Of a stretch of 64,000 bases of DNA, positions 41,092 to 50,294 are shown in pieces. Under the pieces are notes generated by a model that worked only from the letters and a program-made list of their open reading frames with translations, ran no database searches and had not been told where the DNA came from. How positions within the stretch are numbered: position 1 is the first letter of the stretch; the number at the start of each line of letters is the position of its first letter. Source of the stretch: Novosphingobium rosa NBRC 15208 (lineage in GTDB: Bacteria > Pseudomonadota > Alphaproteobacteria > Sphingomonadales > Sphingomonadaceae); assembly GCF_001598555.1 (NCBI RefSeq), contig NZ_BCZE01000038.1, forward strand, positions 18,681 through 82,680, given 5' to 3'. A program made the translations under genes and the position numbers.

Positions 41092-43617
41092 TCAGAATTT
41101 CAGCTTCACGCCGGTCTCGATGGTCGCATCGTAGAATTCGCGCTGGATGGGGCGGTTGGGCGAACCTTCGTAAAAGCGCAGGGGCGCATTGGTCAGGTTC
41201 TTGACGTTGAGGTAGAGCTGGACGCGGCGCGACAGATCGTAACTGCCGTTCAGATCCAGCGTATAACGGCTGTCCTGAAAGACGTCGGTGGCGCGGCTGG
41301 AGCCGACGCCGAAGAGCACCGTGCTTTCGAACTGCGAGGCGAGGCGGACCTTGGCCTTGCCGCGCTCATAGAACAGCGCCGCGTTCCACGATGTGCCGAA
41401 CGTGCCGGGCAGGGCGACATTGCCTTCACCCGCGCGCAGGCCCACGCCGCTGTTCACATGGGTGAAGTTGGCGTCGATGCCAAAGCCGCTCAGCAAGCCG
41501 GGCAAGCCTGTGAACTTGTCGACGAAATTCAGCTCGAAGCCGCGCGCATGGGCATGGCGGGCGTTCTCATAGGTCGAGACGAGGAAGACCCCCGCATTGC
41601 CCTGATAGCCATTCACCCGGTTGGTGCGGGTGACGACATAGTCGAGCAGCTCCTTGTCGAAGCCGGTGATCGAGATCACCCCGGCATCGGGCAGGTAATA
41701 TTCGAGCGAGGCATCGAAGTTATGGCTGTAGGTGGGCAGCAGATTGGGATTGCCGGTGCTGACCGTCAGCCCGCCGAAATCGACGCTGGTGGATTGCTGC
41801 GTCTGATAGAAGCCGGGCCGGGCGATGCCGGTGGAATAGGTGGCGCGGGCGACCAGCTTGGGGCTGGCCTGATAGCGCAGCTGCAGCGTGGGGAAGACAT
41901 TGTCGTAATTGCGCGTTGTGGAGAGCGGGGTCAGCGTGGTGTTGCCATTGGCGTCGGTGTTGCTGCCGATGCCGCGATAGACGGCATGGGTATGCTCGAA
42001 ACGCAGGCCCGCCAGCACGCCAAGCTTGCCGAAGGTGCCCTGATACTGGGCGAAACCGGCGGCGATGTTCTCGGTGTCGTCGAAATAGCCGCCCGGATTG
42101 AGCGCCAGCCCGCTGTTGTTCTGGGCGAAAAGCGAGCGCAGCGCCGGGCCGTTGATCACCGGGCCGATGTCATAACCGGCGTGGTAGAAATCGGTGACAT
42201 TGCCGCCCACGGCGTCTTGCGAGAGAGAACGCGTGCCGGAAAGGTTGGCGCTGGCGGTATAGGGGCGGGCCACCTTGTCGCGGAAGCGCAGCTTGGCGCC
42301 GACTTTGATCTCGTCATTCGGCGTCAGGCCGATGGGCAGCGAGAGGCTGCCCGCGCCCGACCATTCCTGATCGACGTCATGCTCGGTCTGGTTGCCGATG
42401 CCGCTTAGCGTGTAATTGGCCGGGTTGGTCAGGCCGGTGCCCTGCGTGACGCTGTAATGCGGCAGGTCGGGGTTGGAGATGTTGTCATAGGCGATGGTAT
42501 AGCTGTTGGTGTTGTCATAGGTCGAATTGTAGTCGTAATGCTTGTCGTAACTGGCGCGTGAATAGGCGCCCCAATATTCGAGATGCGCTTGGCCAAGATG
42601 ATTGTCGCCGCCCAGCTGCACCACGATGTTGCGATGGGTTTCATCGTAATCGCGCAGAGTCTTCTGCGCCGAGCCCGTGTCGGTCAGCATGTTGCCATTG
42701 GCGGTGGGATTGCCGTCGAAATTGAGGATCATGCGGTTGCGATAAGCATGCTCATTGTAACCGGCCATGCTGGCGCGCAGGTAATAACGCTGGCCTTCCG
42801 ACGGCACGAAATCCATCTCGCCCGAATAGCCGAAGCGCTGACGGTGATAATCGTATTTGCGCAGTTCCAGCGCGGCAAAAGCCTTGTCCGGCGTGCCTGC
42901 CGCATCGACATAGCCCGCTTCCATATCGTGGAAGCTGCGATGATCATTGTAGAGGAACTGGCTGACCACGAAGGAAACCTTCGAATCCTGCCCGCCGATG
43001 GGGCCGCCCAGCACCACCTCGTCGCGATAAAGCCCCTTGCCCGCGAAGGTTTCGACACCGCCGCCCAGCGTCACGTCGGCGAACAGGCGATTGGCGCCGA
43101 TGGCGGTGCGCGGGGTCAGTTCCACCGATCCGCCGATGCCCTCGGCGTCGTGATCAGGCAGGCCGGTCTTGATGATGGACATGCGGTCGACCGCGCCGAT
43201 GGGCACGGTGTCGAATTCCACCGCGCGGCCCGCGGCGTTGAAATAGGTGCCGCCCGGCTGGGTGTTGAGCAGCACCACGCCGCCCATGGTGGAGCCGTTG
43301 AAATTGCCGTCGAGGCCGCGAATGTTGATGAAACGGCCTTCGCCAGTGTCGATCGACAGGGCGACGCCGGGCATGCGGCTGAGCGCCTCTGCGGCGTTGA
43401 CGTCGGGATATTTGGCGATGGCTTCAGCCGCCTGCACGTTGATCAGGTTGGGTGCGGCCTTTTGCTCTTCACGCGCGGTATGCGCCAGACGCCCCGAGAC
43501 GACGATGCCGCCTTGATCCGGGAGGTCGTTGGCCGGAGCGGCAGTGTCCTTGGCCATGGCTGCGGAGGGCAGCATGGCGAAGGCAAGGGCGGTCAAGGAG
43601 ATGAGTCGAGTATGCAT
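41092..43617 (-). CDS. TonB-dependent receptor, TIGR01782-like
   Basis: An 841-residue outer-membrane receptor. The signal peptide is ISLTALAFAMLPSAAMAKD, followed by GGIVVSGRLAH and a plug with AEAIAKYPDVNAAEALSRMPGVALSID and GRFINIRGLDGNFNGSTMGGVVLLNTQPG. These match the class used for oligosaccharides and other organic ligands rather than the siderophore class. The C-terminus YDATIETGVKLKF ends in Phe. The start is the ATG at 43615-43617. A periplasmic beta-propeller is encoded directly after it. The upstream region 43618-43740 is strikingly AT-rich with nested palindromes, so expression is probably tightly controlled. Confidence 0.93.
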   Translation of the reverse strand: MHTRLISLTALAFAMLPSAAMAKDTAAPANDLPDQGGIVVSGRLAHTAREEQKAAPNLINVQAAEAIAKYPDVNAAEALSRMPGVALSIDTGEGRFINIRGLDGNFNGSTMGGVVLLNTQPGGTYFNAAGRAVEFDTVPIGAVDRMSIIKTGLPDHDAEGIGGSVELTPRTAIGANRLFADVTLGGGVETFAGKGLYRDEVVLGGPIGGQDSKVSFVVSQFLYNDHRSFHDMEAGYVDAAGTPDKAFAALELRKYDYHRQRFGYSGEMDFVPSEGQRYYLRASMAGYNEHAYRNRMILNFDGNPTANGNMLTDTGSAQKTLRDYDETHRNIVVQLGGDNHLGQAHLEYWGAYSRASYDKHYDYNSTYDNTNSYTIAYDNISNPDLPHYSVTQGTGLTNPANYTLSGIGNQTEHDVDQEWSGAGSLSLPIGLTPNDEIKVGAKLRFRDKVARPYTASANLSGTRSLSQDAVGGNVTDFYHAGYDIGPVINGPALRSLFAQNNSGLALNPGGYFDDTENIAAGFAQYQGTFGKLGVLAGLRFEHTHAVYRGIGSNTDANGNTTLTPLSTTRNYDNVFPTLQLRYQASPKLVARATYSTGIARPGFYQTQQSTSVDFGGLTVSTGNPNLLPTYSHNFDASLEYYLPDAGVISITGFDKELLDYVVTRTNRVNGYQGNAGVFLVSTYENARHAHARGFELNFVDKFTGLPGLLSGFGIDANFTHVNSGVGLRAGEGNVALPGTFGTSWNAALFYERGKAKVRLASQFESTVLFGVGSSRATDVFQDSRYTLDLNGSYDLSRRVQLYLNVKNLTNAPLRFYEGSPNRPIQREFYDATIETGVKLKF

Positions 43618-44153
43618 GGTGGTCCCCGGCTTTTATGAAAATTTATGCCGGCTCATTCAATCGGAAATGTTACAGTTATAGTGTCGATAATTGTTGATTA
43701 TTGCCAACATATCGTAACATTAAATATATTTAATGATGGTGTGGAGTGTATTTTAAAGAATTGTTTCCTCTGTACTTGAATTAAGTTTTTGATGATCTGC
43801 TGTTTTCAGGTCGTGGAATTCGCCTCGATGAATATGGCGAGCTTTTGTCTCACGCCCCAAGCCAATCGGCTCCGATTGGACAAAGGTGATTTTCAGGATG
43901 GAAACTGCCCCCCGGCGCCTCAGTTGCGAGGACGGGTTCAGCTTTTGCCAGTTCTAAGGCGCCGAGAGATGTCTCGCCGGGCTGGATAGCCTTCACATCC
44001 TCCAGGAGCGCGGTGTGAACAGCCCGGCAAGTTCCGCCACACCCATGCTCCAGAGCTTCGGATCGCATCGCCGAGCCCCGCAAGGAGGCCTCGACGAGGC
44101 TCCTGGGATGGTGCGCCCACACCCACACCCGCAGCCACACCGCCGCCGCTTCA
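43618..44153. other. 536-bp intergenic region with an AT-rich half and a possible gene remnant
   Basis: The left half (43640-43800) is very AT-rich for this genome and carries the palindromes listed separately; it should be the promoter region of the receptor at 41092. The right half (about 43850-44140) is GC-rich and has short frames on both strands with no start signal or domain. One minus-strand frame reads like a peptide fragment (GGSFHPENHLCPIGADWLG), which might be the edge of a decayed mobile element. No intact gene is supported. Confidence 0.5.
43666..43735. promoter_or_regulatory. AT-rich cluster of nested palindromes upstream of the TonB receptor
   Basis: Three elements are visible. 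AATGTTAC (43666-43673) and GTAACATT (43714-43721) are perfect 8-bp inverted arms. GATAAT-N5-ATTATT (43686-43702) between them resembles a Fur-type box with one mismatch. CATTAAATATATTTAATG (43718-43735) is a perfect 18-bp palindrome. All lie 49-118 bases upstream of the receptor ATG at 43617. Confidence 0.5.
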
Positions 44154-46523
44154 TCACAGACGTAGCGACGCGCTGATGTTCACGGTCAATGGATTGCCCT
44201 GCGCCACAAGGCTCGATCCTGTCGCGGCCCAATAGCGCTTGTTGGTGATGTTCGAGGCATAGATGCGCAAGACCGTCTTCCTGTCTGCGATGGCGGTGGT
44301 GTAACTGCCGCCCAGATCGACGGTGGAATAGCCACCGACGAAGGCCTGATTGAGGGCGTTCACCGGGCGGGCTCCCACCCGGAAGATGCCGCCCGTCAGG
44401 CTGAGCCCCTTCACCATCGGCAGCTTATATTCGAGGAAGGCGGAGCCTGAGAATTTGGCGCTGTTCTCGATCTGCCTGCCCACGACCGTCGGATCGCCCG
44501 AACGTTGCCTGGCGTCGAGAAAAACGCCGCTCATCGACAGGGAAAGGTTGCGGGTGATCTCGCCGGTGCCGCTGAACTCGAAGCCCTGATAGCGGGCGCG
44601 GCCGTCCTGCACGAAATATTGCGCGGCGTTGATGTAGGTGGAGGCGCGGTCGACGCTGAACCATGCGCCGGTCAGCAGCAATCCGCGCAGCGGCTCCACC
44701 TTCACGCCGATCTCGCGCTGCTTGCTGAGCGATGCGGGCAGTTGTTCCCCGGCGTTTTTCGCGATCTGGATGGCGATGCCGCCGCTCTCCAGCCCCTCGA
44801 TGTAATTGCCATAGAGGCTGGCCCAGCGCGCCGGCTTGAGCATCACGCCATAGGACCAGGTGCCCGGGCTGGTTTTATAGTAGCTGGTCAGGCTTTGGTC
44901 GCTGTATTCGGTCTTGCGATACCCCACCGTGGCCTGAAGCCAGCTCTGGAAGCTGAGCCGGTCAAAGATATAGAGCCCGGCGTCACGAATGGCGTCGCGC
45001 GAGGCCACCACATGGGCGCCGAGGGCCTGCTCGGGAATCTCGACCGGAGCATAGAGATTTTGCGCAAAGCTGCTGCGCACGGCTGTCGGCGTCACGACAT
45101 CGCGCGTGTTGAGCGAAGCGCCCAGTTGCAACTGATGCTCGATCGGGCCGGTCTTGAAGGCGCCCGTCACATCGCCGCGATAGATCACATTGCGGTAATT
45201 GCTGTTGTTGGTGGTGGCGATGCTCAGCGTGCCGTTGCCCGTCGCAAGGTCATAATTGCTGAAGGAGGAATAGCGGCGGTCGCGCTGCATATAGGACTGC
45301 CCCACGGCAACCGAGACGCTCCAGGCCGAGGAAAGCTCATATTGCGCCCGGCCCAGCAGATTGACCTCCCAGCCATTGCCCTGCATCCATTCGCCGCCCA
45401 GATTTTTCGAGGCCGGGGGCAAGGGCAGGACTGTGATCCGGCCATTGACCGCAGCGGGCAACACATATTCGGTCGGCTCGGTGATCGTCTTGTAGATATA
45501 GCCCGCATCGAGCTGGATCGTCAGCTTCTCGACGGGTTTCCAGTCGAAGGCCCCGGAAACAAATGTGCGATGGCCTGCGGTGCGGTCGATCCCGGTTTCC
45601 AGCGAGGCCGCGCCCGCGTTGATCCGCAGCCCCGCCTTGCCAAACGGGCGGCTGATGTCGATATCGCCGCCCAGCGTGCCATGGCTGTCGCTGAAGACCT
45701 CGAAGCCGGTGACCGGCGCCTTGTCGGGGCGCTTGCTCACGAGGTTGACGATGCCCGAGGGGCTGGCGAAGCCGTAATAGAGGCCTGCCGCGCCTTTCAG
45801 CACCTCGACGCGATCCTTGTCCTCAAGGGGGATGTCGAGAAAGGTGATGATGGGCAGCACGCCGTTCAGGCGGAAGTTGGTGGTGTTATCCACCGGAATG
45901 CCCCGGATGGACAGGTTGCTGTAGATCGTGGTGTTGATCTGCGCCTGGGTGACGCCCGCGGTGTTGCGCACCGCGCCGAAGATCGAGCGGGCCTGTTGCG
46001 CGTCGAGCAGGGTGCGTGGAACGACCGTGACGGTAAGCGGCGTGTCGATCTGGCGGGCGTCGCGGAAGGTGCCCGCCTGCATGTAGTCGGCGCCGAAGCT
46101 GTTCTGGCGGTCGGCGGTGACCACGATCTCTTCCAGCCTTGGTGGCTCGCGTGAAGGTTGGGGCAGGGAGGCTGCGGCCACCTCGGCAACGATCACGAAG
46201 CCGCCGGCCCCGTCGCTCTGGTGGCGCAGGCCTGATCCATCGAGGAGTTGGTTCAGCGCCTGCGTGGGGCTGAAGCGGCCATGCAGGCCTTTCGACCGCT
46301 TGTTCGCAGTCAGCGTGGGCTCATAGGACACAGGGATATGCGTGACCCGCCCGAACTGGTTGAGGGCCGAACTCAAAGGCCCTGACGGGATATCATAGGT
46401 CCGCTGCACGCCCGTCGATTGGCCGAGGGCAGGCGCGGCAACCCCCGCCATTGCCAGTGCGGATGCCAGACCAGCGACCAAATATGTTCCACGCAAGATA
46501 TCGAACTCCCCTGATGCTCTCAT
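44154..46523 (-). CDS. TonB-dependent siderophore-type transducer with STN domain
   Basis: A 789-residue receptor of the FpvA/FecA transducer type. A signal peptide (GTYLVAGLASALAMAGVAAPALGQS) is followed by an STN domain (TYDIPSGPLSSALNQFGRVTHIPVSYEPTL, GLHGRFSPTQALNQLLDGSGL). The plug has the siderophore signature TPLTVTVVPRTLLDAQQARS, SNLSIRGIPVDNTTNFRLNGV and DRVEVLKGAAGLYYGFASPSGIVNLVSKRP. The barrel ends NPLTVNISASLRL. I report the ATG at 46521-46523, but a TTG at 46494-46496 has the better ribosome-binding site (AGGGGAG) and puts the signal peptide at the start. FecR and a sigma factor lie just upstream, so it should report ligand binding to them. Confidence 0.92.
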   Translation of the reverse strand: MRASGEFDILRGTYLVAGLASALAMAGVAAPALGQSTGVQRTYDIPSGPLSSALNQFGRVTHIPVSYEPTLTANKRSKGLHGRFSPTQALNQLLDGSGLRHQSDGAGGFVIVAEVAAASLPQPSREPPRLEEIVVTADRQNSFGADYMQAGTFRDARQIDTPLTVTVVPRTLLDAQQARSIFGAVRNTAGVTQAQINTTIYSNLSIRGIPVDNTTNFRLNGVLPIITFLDIPLEDKDRVEVLKGAAGLYYGFASPSGIVNLVSKRPDKAPVTGFEVFSDSHGTLGGDIDISRPFGKAGLRINAGAASLETGIDRTAGHRTFVSGAFDWKPVEKLTIQLDAGYIYKTITEPTEYVLPAAVNGRITVLPLPPASKNLGGEWMQGNGWEVNLLGRAQYELSSAWSVSVAVGQSYMQRDRRYSSFSNYDLATGNGTLSIATTNNSNYRNVIYRGDVTGAFKTGPIEHQLQLGASLNTRDVVTPTAVRSSFAQNLYAPVEIPEQALGAHVVASRDAIRDAGLYIFDRLSFQSWLQATVGYRKTEYSDQSLTSYYKTSPGTWSYGVMLKPARWASLYGNYIEGLESGGIAIQIAKNAGEQLPASLSKQREIGVKVEPLRGLLLTGAWFSVDRASTYINAAQYFVQDGRARYQGFEFSGTGEITRNLSLSMSGVFLDARQRSGDPTVVGRQIENSAKFSGSAFLEYKLPMVKGLSLTGGIFRVGARPVNALNQAFVGGYSTVDLGGSYTTAIADRKTVLRIYASNITNKRYWAATGSSLVAQGNPLTVNISASLRL

Positions 46524-46530
46524 CAAAGGG

Positions 46531-46555
46531 GACGGATGAGAGGGGCCGCGGGACA
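46531..46555 (-). promoter_or_regulatory. Possible ECF (FecI-type) promoter for the STN receptor gene
   Basis: On the minus strand TGTCCCG (46555-46549) and CCGTC (46535-46531) are spaced like the TGTC.GG and CGTC boxes I associate with FecI-type promoters in alphaproteobacteria. They sit just upstream of the receptor start in the 47-bp gap after fecR. From memory only, so low confidence. Confidence 0.25.
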
Positions 46556-46570
46556 GTCCGCCGTGAAAAT

Positions 46571-47542
46571 TTATGGCTGCCGGATGGAGCGGCGGCGGAT
46601 TTGCGGGCGTTCCGGATCGTGGCGGTCGATGAGGATCGGCTGCGATTGCGCCAGATTGTCGAGCGCCCGATCGGTGGCGCTCAGCGGGAAGACCCCGGAA
46701 ACCCTCAGGCCTGCCAGTTCGTCACGATCAAAGCGGATCGGCTGCTGGCGCCAGCGGTTGAAGTCATCGAGCACATCGATGAGCGGTCGATCCTCGACGG
46801 GGAGCCAGCCTTCGCTCCACGCGCCCGCATCGCCGGGGGCGATGGCGCTGAGCGGCAGCGCCCGGCTCCCGGCAAGCCGCGCCCGCTGGCCGGGGCCAAG
46901 GATCAGGCATGCATCGGCATGGTGCCCTGCCGGGCAGACGCGGACATGCGAGCTGATGACAGCCACCTCGGTGCCGGAGGCATCCTTGCGGACGGTGAAC
47001 TCCGTGCCCATGGCCTCGGCGGTGCCGTCGCTGGTTACGACGGTGAAGGGGGCGTGGTGCTGCCTTGCCACAACGGCGAGCAGTTCGCCTTGCAACAGCC
47101 GGATGTGCTGGCGGTTGCTGTCCCGGTCGAGCGCCACGGCACTGTCGGTCGACAGCGTGATGCGGCTGTCGTCAGCCAGGGATACACGCCGCGTCACGCC
47201 GATCGGCGTGCGTTCATCGGCCAGCAGCACTTGATAGGGGGCGCTGTGGCGGACCAGCAGGCCTGCGCCGATCAGCAGGCCCAGACCCAGAACCGCACCG
47301 CCGATCCGGCGCCGCGGGGGAAGCAGCAGGCGGCGCAGCGTTTCGCGCTCGACCGCATCATGCTGCTCGATGCTGGCGGCAAGTCCGCCCATTCGCTGGA
47401 TTGCCAGAGCATGCGCCGGATGGGCATCGCGCCATGACAGATAGGCGCGATTGTCGGCTTCGTTGGCCTCGCCGGATTCCAGATGGGCGAGCCATTGCGC
47501 TGCGGCTTCGACGATGTCCCGCGTCGGTTCAGGGGCCGGCAT
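46571..47542 (-). CDS. fecR: FecR-family anti-sigma factor (second module)
   Basis: A 323-residue regulator. The N-terminal DUF4880-type region is DIVEAAAQWLAHLESGEANEADNRAYLSWRDAHPAHALAIQRM. A single membrane segment lies at about residues 78-95 (IGGAVLGLGLLIGAGLLV), then the periplasmic FecR domain (GVTRRVSLADDSRITLSTDSAV, LLQGELLAVVARQHHAPFTVVTSDG). The C-terminal part ends with an STN-like RFDRDELAGLRVSGVFPLS. The ATG at 47540-47542 lies one base after the sigma-factor stop and is my choice; an ATG at 47569 is an alternative. It carries the receptor signal to the sigma factor at 47544. Confidence 0.92.
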   Translation of the reverse strand: MPAPEPTRDIVEAAAQWLAHLESGEANEADNRAYLSWRDAHPAHALAIQRMGGLAASIEQHDAVERETLRRLLLPPRRRIGGAVLGLGLLIGAGLLVRHSAPYQVLLADERTPIGVTRRVSLADDSRITLSTDSAVALDRDSNRQHIRLLQGELLAVVARQHHAPFTVVTSDGTAEAMGTEFTVRKDASGTEVAVISSHVRVCPAGHHADACLILGPGQRARLAGSRALPLSAIAPGDAGAWSEGWLPVEDRPLIDVLDDFNRWRQQPIRFDRDELAGLRVSGVFPLSATDRALDNLAQSQPILIDRHDPERPQIRRRSIRQP

Positions 47543-47543
47543 G

Positions 47544-48068
47544 TCAGGAACGGTCACCCGCTGCCCCATAGGCGGCCACATAACAATGGGCATAAGCCTT
47601 CGCGATATATTGCTTCACCATGCTTTTGGAGACGCCGAGTTCGGCAGCGATGGCGGCATGGCTCCAGCCATCAAGCCGCGCCAAAAGATAGGCGCGCCGG
47701 GCTTTCCCGGCCAACATATCGAGCGCCTCGACGATCGCGCGCAGTTCGCTGACGGCTTCGGCGATGCGATCGGGGCCCGGTTCGGCCATGCCCTCCATCA
47801 CGGTGGCATGGGCCTGAAGAAAAGCGGCCTCCACCCGGGCGCGGCGGGCATCATCGATGATGAGCCGCCGGGCAATGGTCGCCAGGAAGCTGCGACCGTC
47901 CCGGATCGATCGGGCCTCCGCGCCGGTTAACAGGCGGCAGAATGTGTCCTGCGCCAGATCCGCCGCGCGCTGGGGGCAGCGGGTGCGTTGCAGCAACCAG
48001 CCTCGCAACCAATCGCTGTAGGCGGTGTAGAGCGTGGCGACATCGCTGATCGCTGGGGCGGCAGTCAC
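47544..48068 (-). CDS. fecI: FecI-like ECF RNA polymerase sigma factor (second module)
   Basis: A 174-residue ECF sigma factor. Region 2 is visible as YTAYSDWLRGWLLQRTRCPQRAADLAQDTFCRLL and FLATIARRLIIDDARR; region 4 as ALDMLAGKARRAYLLARLDGWSHAAIAAELGVSKSMVKQYIAKA. The start is a GTG at 48066-48068 with AAAGGGAA about 5 bases upstream; the longer frame has no ribosome-binding site. An AT-rich stretch TATTGCGAGTTAATTA (minus strand, 48137-48122) upstream looks like part of an iron-responsive box but is not a clean palindrome. It should direct transcription of the STN receptor at 44154. Confidence 0.9.
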   Translation of the reverse strand: MTAAPAISDVATLYTAYSDWLRGWLLQRTRCPQRAADLAQDTFCRLLTGAEARSIRDGRSFLATIARRLIIDDARRARVEAAFLQAHATVMEGMAEPGPDRIAEAVSELRAIVEALDMLAGKARRAYLLARLDGWSHAAIAAELGVSKSMVKQYIAKAYAHCYVAAYGAAGDRS

Positions 48069-48153
48069 GGCATTCCCTTTGTTCAGCTGATGCGGATGAT
48101 CCCGCCGTCCTACCTTTTGTGTAATTAACTCGCAATAGCGTCTCTGCGCTTGG

Positions 48154-50250
48154 TCACAGCCGGGCATCGAGTGTCACGCGCCAGCTGCGGGGCGCGCCTG
48201 GCGTGGTCCAGACGTTGGCGTAGCTGCTGGCGGCGTAATGCTTGTCGAAGAGGTTATCGAGGTCGACGCGCAGATCGAGATGCCGGTTGACCCGCACCGT
48301 GGCATTGGCCCGCGCGATCATATAGCCCGGCAGCATATAGCCCGAGGCATAGGGATCGCCATTGCGCTGGCCGACATAAGTCACCCCGCCGCCCAGCGTG
48401 ATGCGGCCCAGATCCTGCGCGGCATAGATCGACCCCATGTGGTTGGGCACATTCGACAGGCGCGTGCCGATCAGCGCGGTGTTCTTGTCATTCTCGACCG
48501 TGGCATCGAGATAGGTGTAGGTCGCGGTGACGAACAGGCCCGCGCGCAGGTTCAGCGTGGCCTCTGTTTCGACACCGCGCGAACGCTGGCGCCCGATCTG
48601 CGTTTTCACGAAAGGATCGGAAGCATTGGGGTTGAGCACATTGCGCTTGGTCATGTCGAAGAGCGAGGTCTGGCCGGTCAGCGCCTTGCCAAACAGGCTG
48701 TATTTCACGCCGACCTCCTTGGATTCGCTCTTTTCCGGATCGAAGGTGCTGATGCCGTCGGAAGGGTTGAGGCGGATCGAGCGGCCCCAGCTGATGTAAA
48801 GCGCTAGCCCGTGCGTGGCATTCCACGTCAGCGCGGCGCGTGGGGTGAAGCCCTGGTTGCGCGTGTTAAGATGCAGATCGCCACTCAGATGGTTGATCAG
48901 CGTCTCTCGGAAACTGTTCCAGCGACCGCCCAGCAGCAGGGTGACGTCGCCGCGCGTCAGCAGATCCTGCGCATAGACGCTTTCGCTGGCGAAGCCATCG
49001 CGGAAATTCTGCTGTGTTGGCATGGTGTTGGTGGTCTTGCCATACACGGGATCGAGCGCATCGATGGTCAGGATCGGCGCGGTGGCGGTGCCGCGCGCCT
49101 GAAGCATCAGCTGGCTCTGGCCATGGCGCACGCGGTCGGCGCCGAGGCGCACATCGTTGGCCACGCCCAGCAGGGTGAATTTGGCGGTCAGTTCGGCGCG
49201 GGCGGTCAGATTGTTCCAGTGGAAATCGTGATAGCGCCGCGTGCGCCCCACCGTGCGTCCATCGGCCTGCAGCCCGCGTGCGCCGAAATCGGCCTGCGTG
49301 GAAAAGCCCTGAAGGCTACCCTGCCGCTGCGACAGGCCCAGCTCCAGAGACATCGCATCGCTCAGCGCGGCGAACAGGCTGCCCTGCTGCCAGAAGCTTT
49401 TCTGGTCGATCCGCCCGTCGCCGGGCTCACCCAGAAAGCTGCGCCGGTCCATCGCCAGCGCATTGCCGCCCAGCGCCACCACGCCGCGATCGAGCGGCGT
49501 GCGGTTGCGCATATATTCGGCCTGATAGAGGAAGCGCAGTTGCTCGCTGGGCTTGAAGGCGAGGGAGGGCGCGATCAACTCCCGGTTGGAATGGACAGTG
49601 TTGCGGAAACTGTCCTTGGCCTCGCTGACGCCGATCAGGCGGGCGCTCACCGTATCGGACAGCGCGCCGCCGACATCGCCCGTCAGGCGGCGATTGTGCC
49701 AGCTGCCATAGCTGAGCGAGGCTTGCGCCTCGGTTTTCGTCGGTGGCGCCTTGGTGACGATATTCAGCGAGCCGCCTGGCTCACCCCGGCCCGACAGCGC
49801 CGCGGCGGCGCCTTTCAGGAACTCGAAACGCTCGACCGTGGCGGTGTCGATGGGGGCGTTATAGCCGAAATTGCTGCTGAAGCGGTTGACCAGAATATCC
49901 GGGCCGCTGTTTTCGTCACCGGCGAAGCCGCGCACCGAATATTTGTCCCACAGCCCGCCGAAATCATTCTGCCGCGCCACGCCGCCGGCCAGATCGAGCG
50001 CATGGTCGAGACGGGTGGCGCCCAGCTTGCCAAGCATTGCGGCGTCGATGACGGTGACGCTCTGCGGATAGCGCATGGAGGAGGCGTGGCTGCCGGTGAT
50101 GCTGGCGCTTGCTTCGCGCAGGCCGGTCACCACGATGCCGCTTTCCGGGCTGTCGGCGGGCTCGGGCGCGGTGTTTCCGGCCCATGCCGCCTGGCTCAAC
50201 AGCCCCATTGGCGTCAGGGCCAGGCCCAGACACCAGAACAGACGCTTCAT
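48154..50250 (-). CDS. TonB-dependent siderophore-type receptor
   Basis: A 698-residue receptor without an STN domain. The signal peptide is KRLFWCLGLALTPMGLLSQAAWAG, then SGIVVTGLREA. The plug has MRYPQSVTVIDAAMLGKLG, DKYSVRGFAGDENSGPDILVNRFSS and VERFEFLKGAAAALSGRGEPGGSLNIVTKAP, typical of hydroxamate/catecholate siderophore receptors. The barrel ends APRSWRVTLDARL. The start is the second of two adjacent ATGs (50248-50250), 6 bases after AAGGAG; the first (50251-50253) is only 3 bases away. A perfect Fur-like palindrome lies 47-64 bases upstream, so the gene is probably iron-repressed. It sits next to the second FecI/FecR/STN module but has its own promoter. Confidence 0.93.
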   Translation of the reverse strand: MKRLFWCLGLALTPMGLLSQAAWAGNTAPEPADSPESGIVVTGLREASASITGSHASSMRYPQSVTVIDAAMLGKLGATRLDHALDLAGGVARQNDFGGLWDKYSVRGFAGDENSGPDILVNRFSSNFGYNAPIDTATVERFEFLKGAAAALSGRGEPGGSLNIVTKAPPTKTEAQASLSYGSWHNRRLTGDVGGALSDTVSARLIGVSEAKDSFRNTVHSNRELIAPSLAFKPSEQLRFLYQAEYMRNRTPLDRGVVALGGNALAMDRRSFLGEPGDGRIDQKSFWQQGSLFAALSDAMSLELGLSQRQGSLQGFSTQADFGARGLQADGRTVGRTRRYHDFHWNNLTARAELTAKFTLLGVANDVRLGADRVRHGQSQLMLQARGTATAPILTIDALDPVYGKTTNTMPTQQNFRDGFASESVYAQDLLTRGDVTLLLGGRWNSFRETLINHLSGDLHLNTRNQGFTPRAALTWNATHGLALYISWGRSIRLNPSDGISTFDPEKSESKEVGVKYSLFGKALTGQTSLFDMTKRNVLNPNASDPFVKTQIGRQRSRGVETEATLNLRAGLFVTATYTYLDATVENDKNTALIGTRLSNVPNHMGSIYAAQDLGRITLGGGVTYVGQRNGDPYASGYMLPGYMIARANATVRVNRHLDLRVDLDNLFDKHYAASSYANVWTTPGAPRSWRVTLDARL

Positions 50251-50294
50251 CATACACTCCTTGCCCCCCGCCCTGTTTCAGGCTGGTGAGCAGG

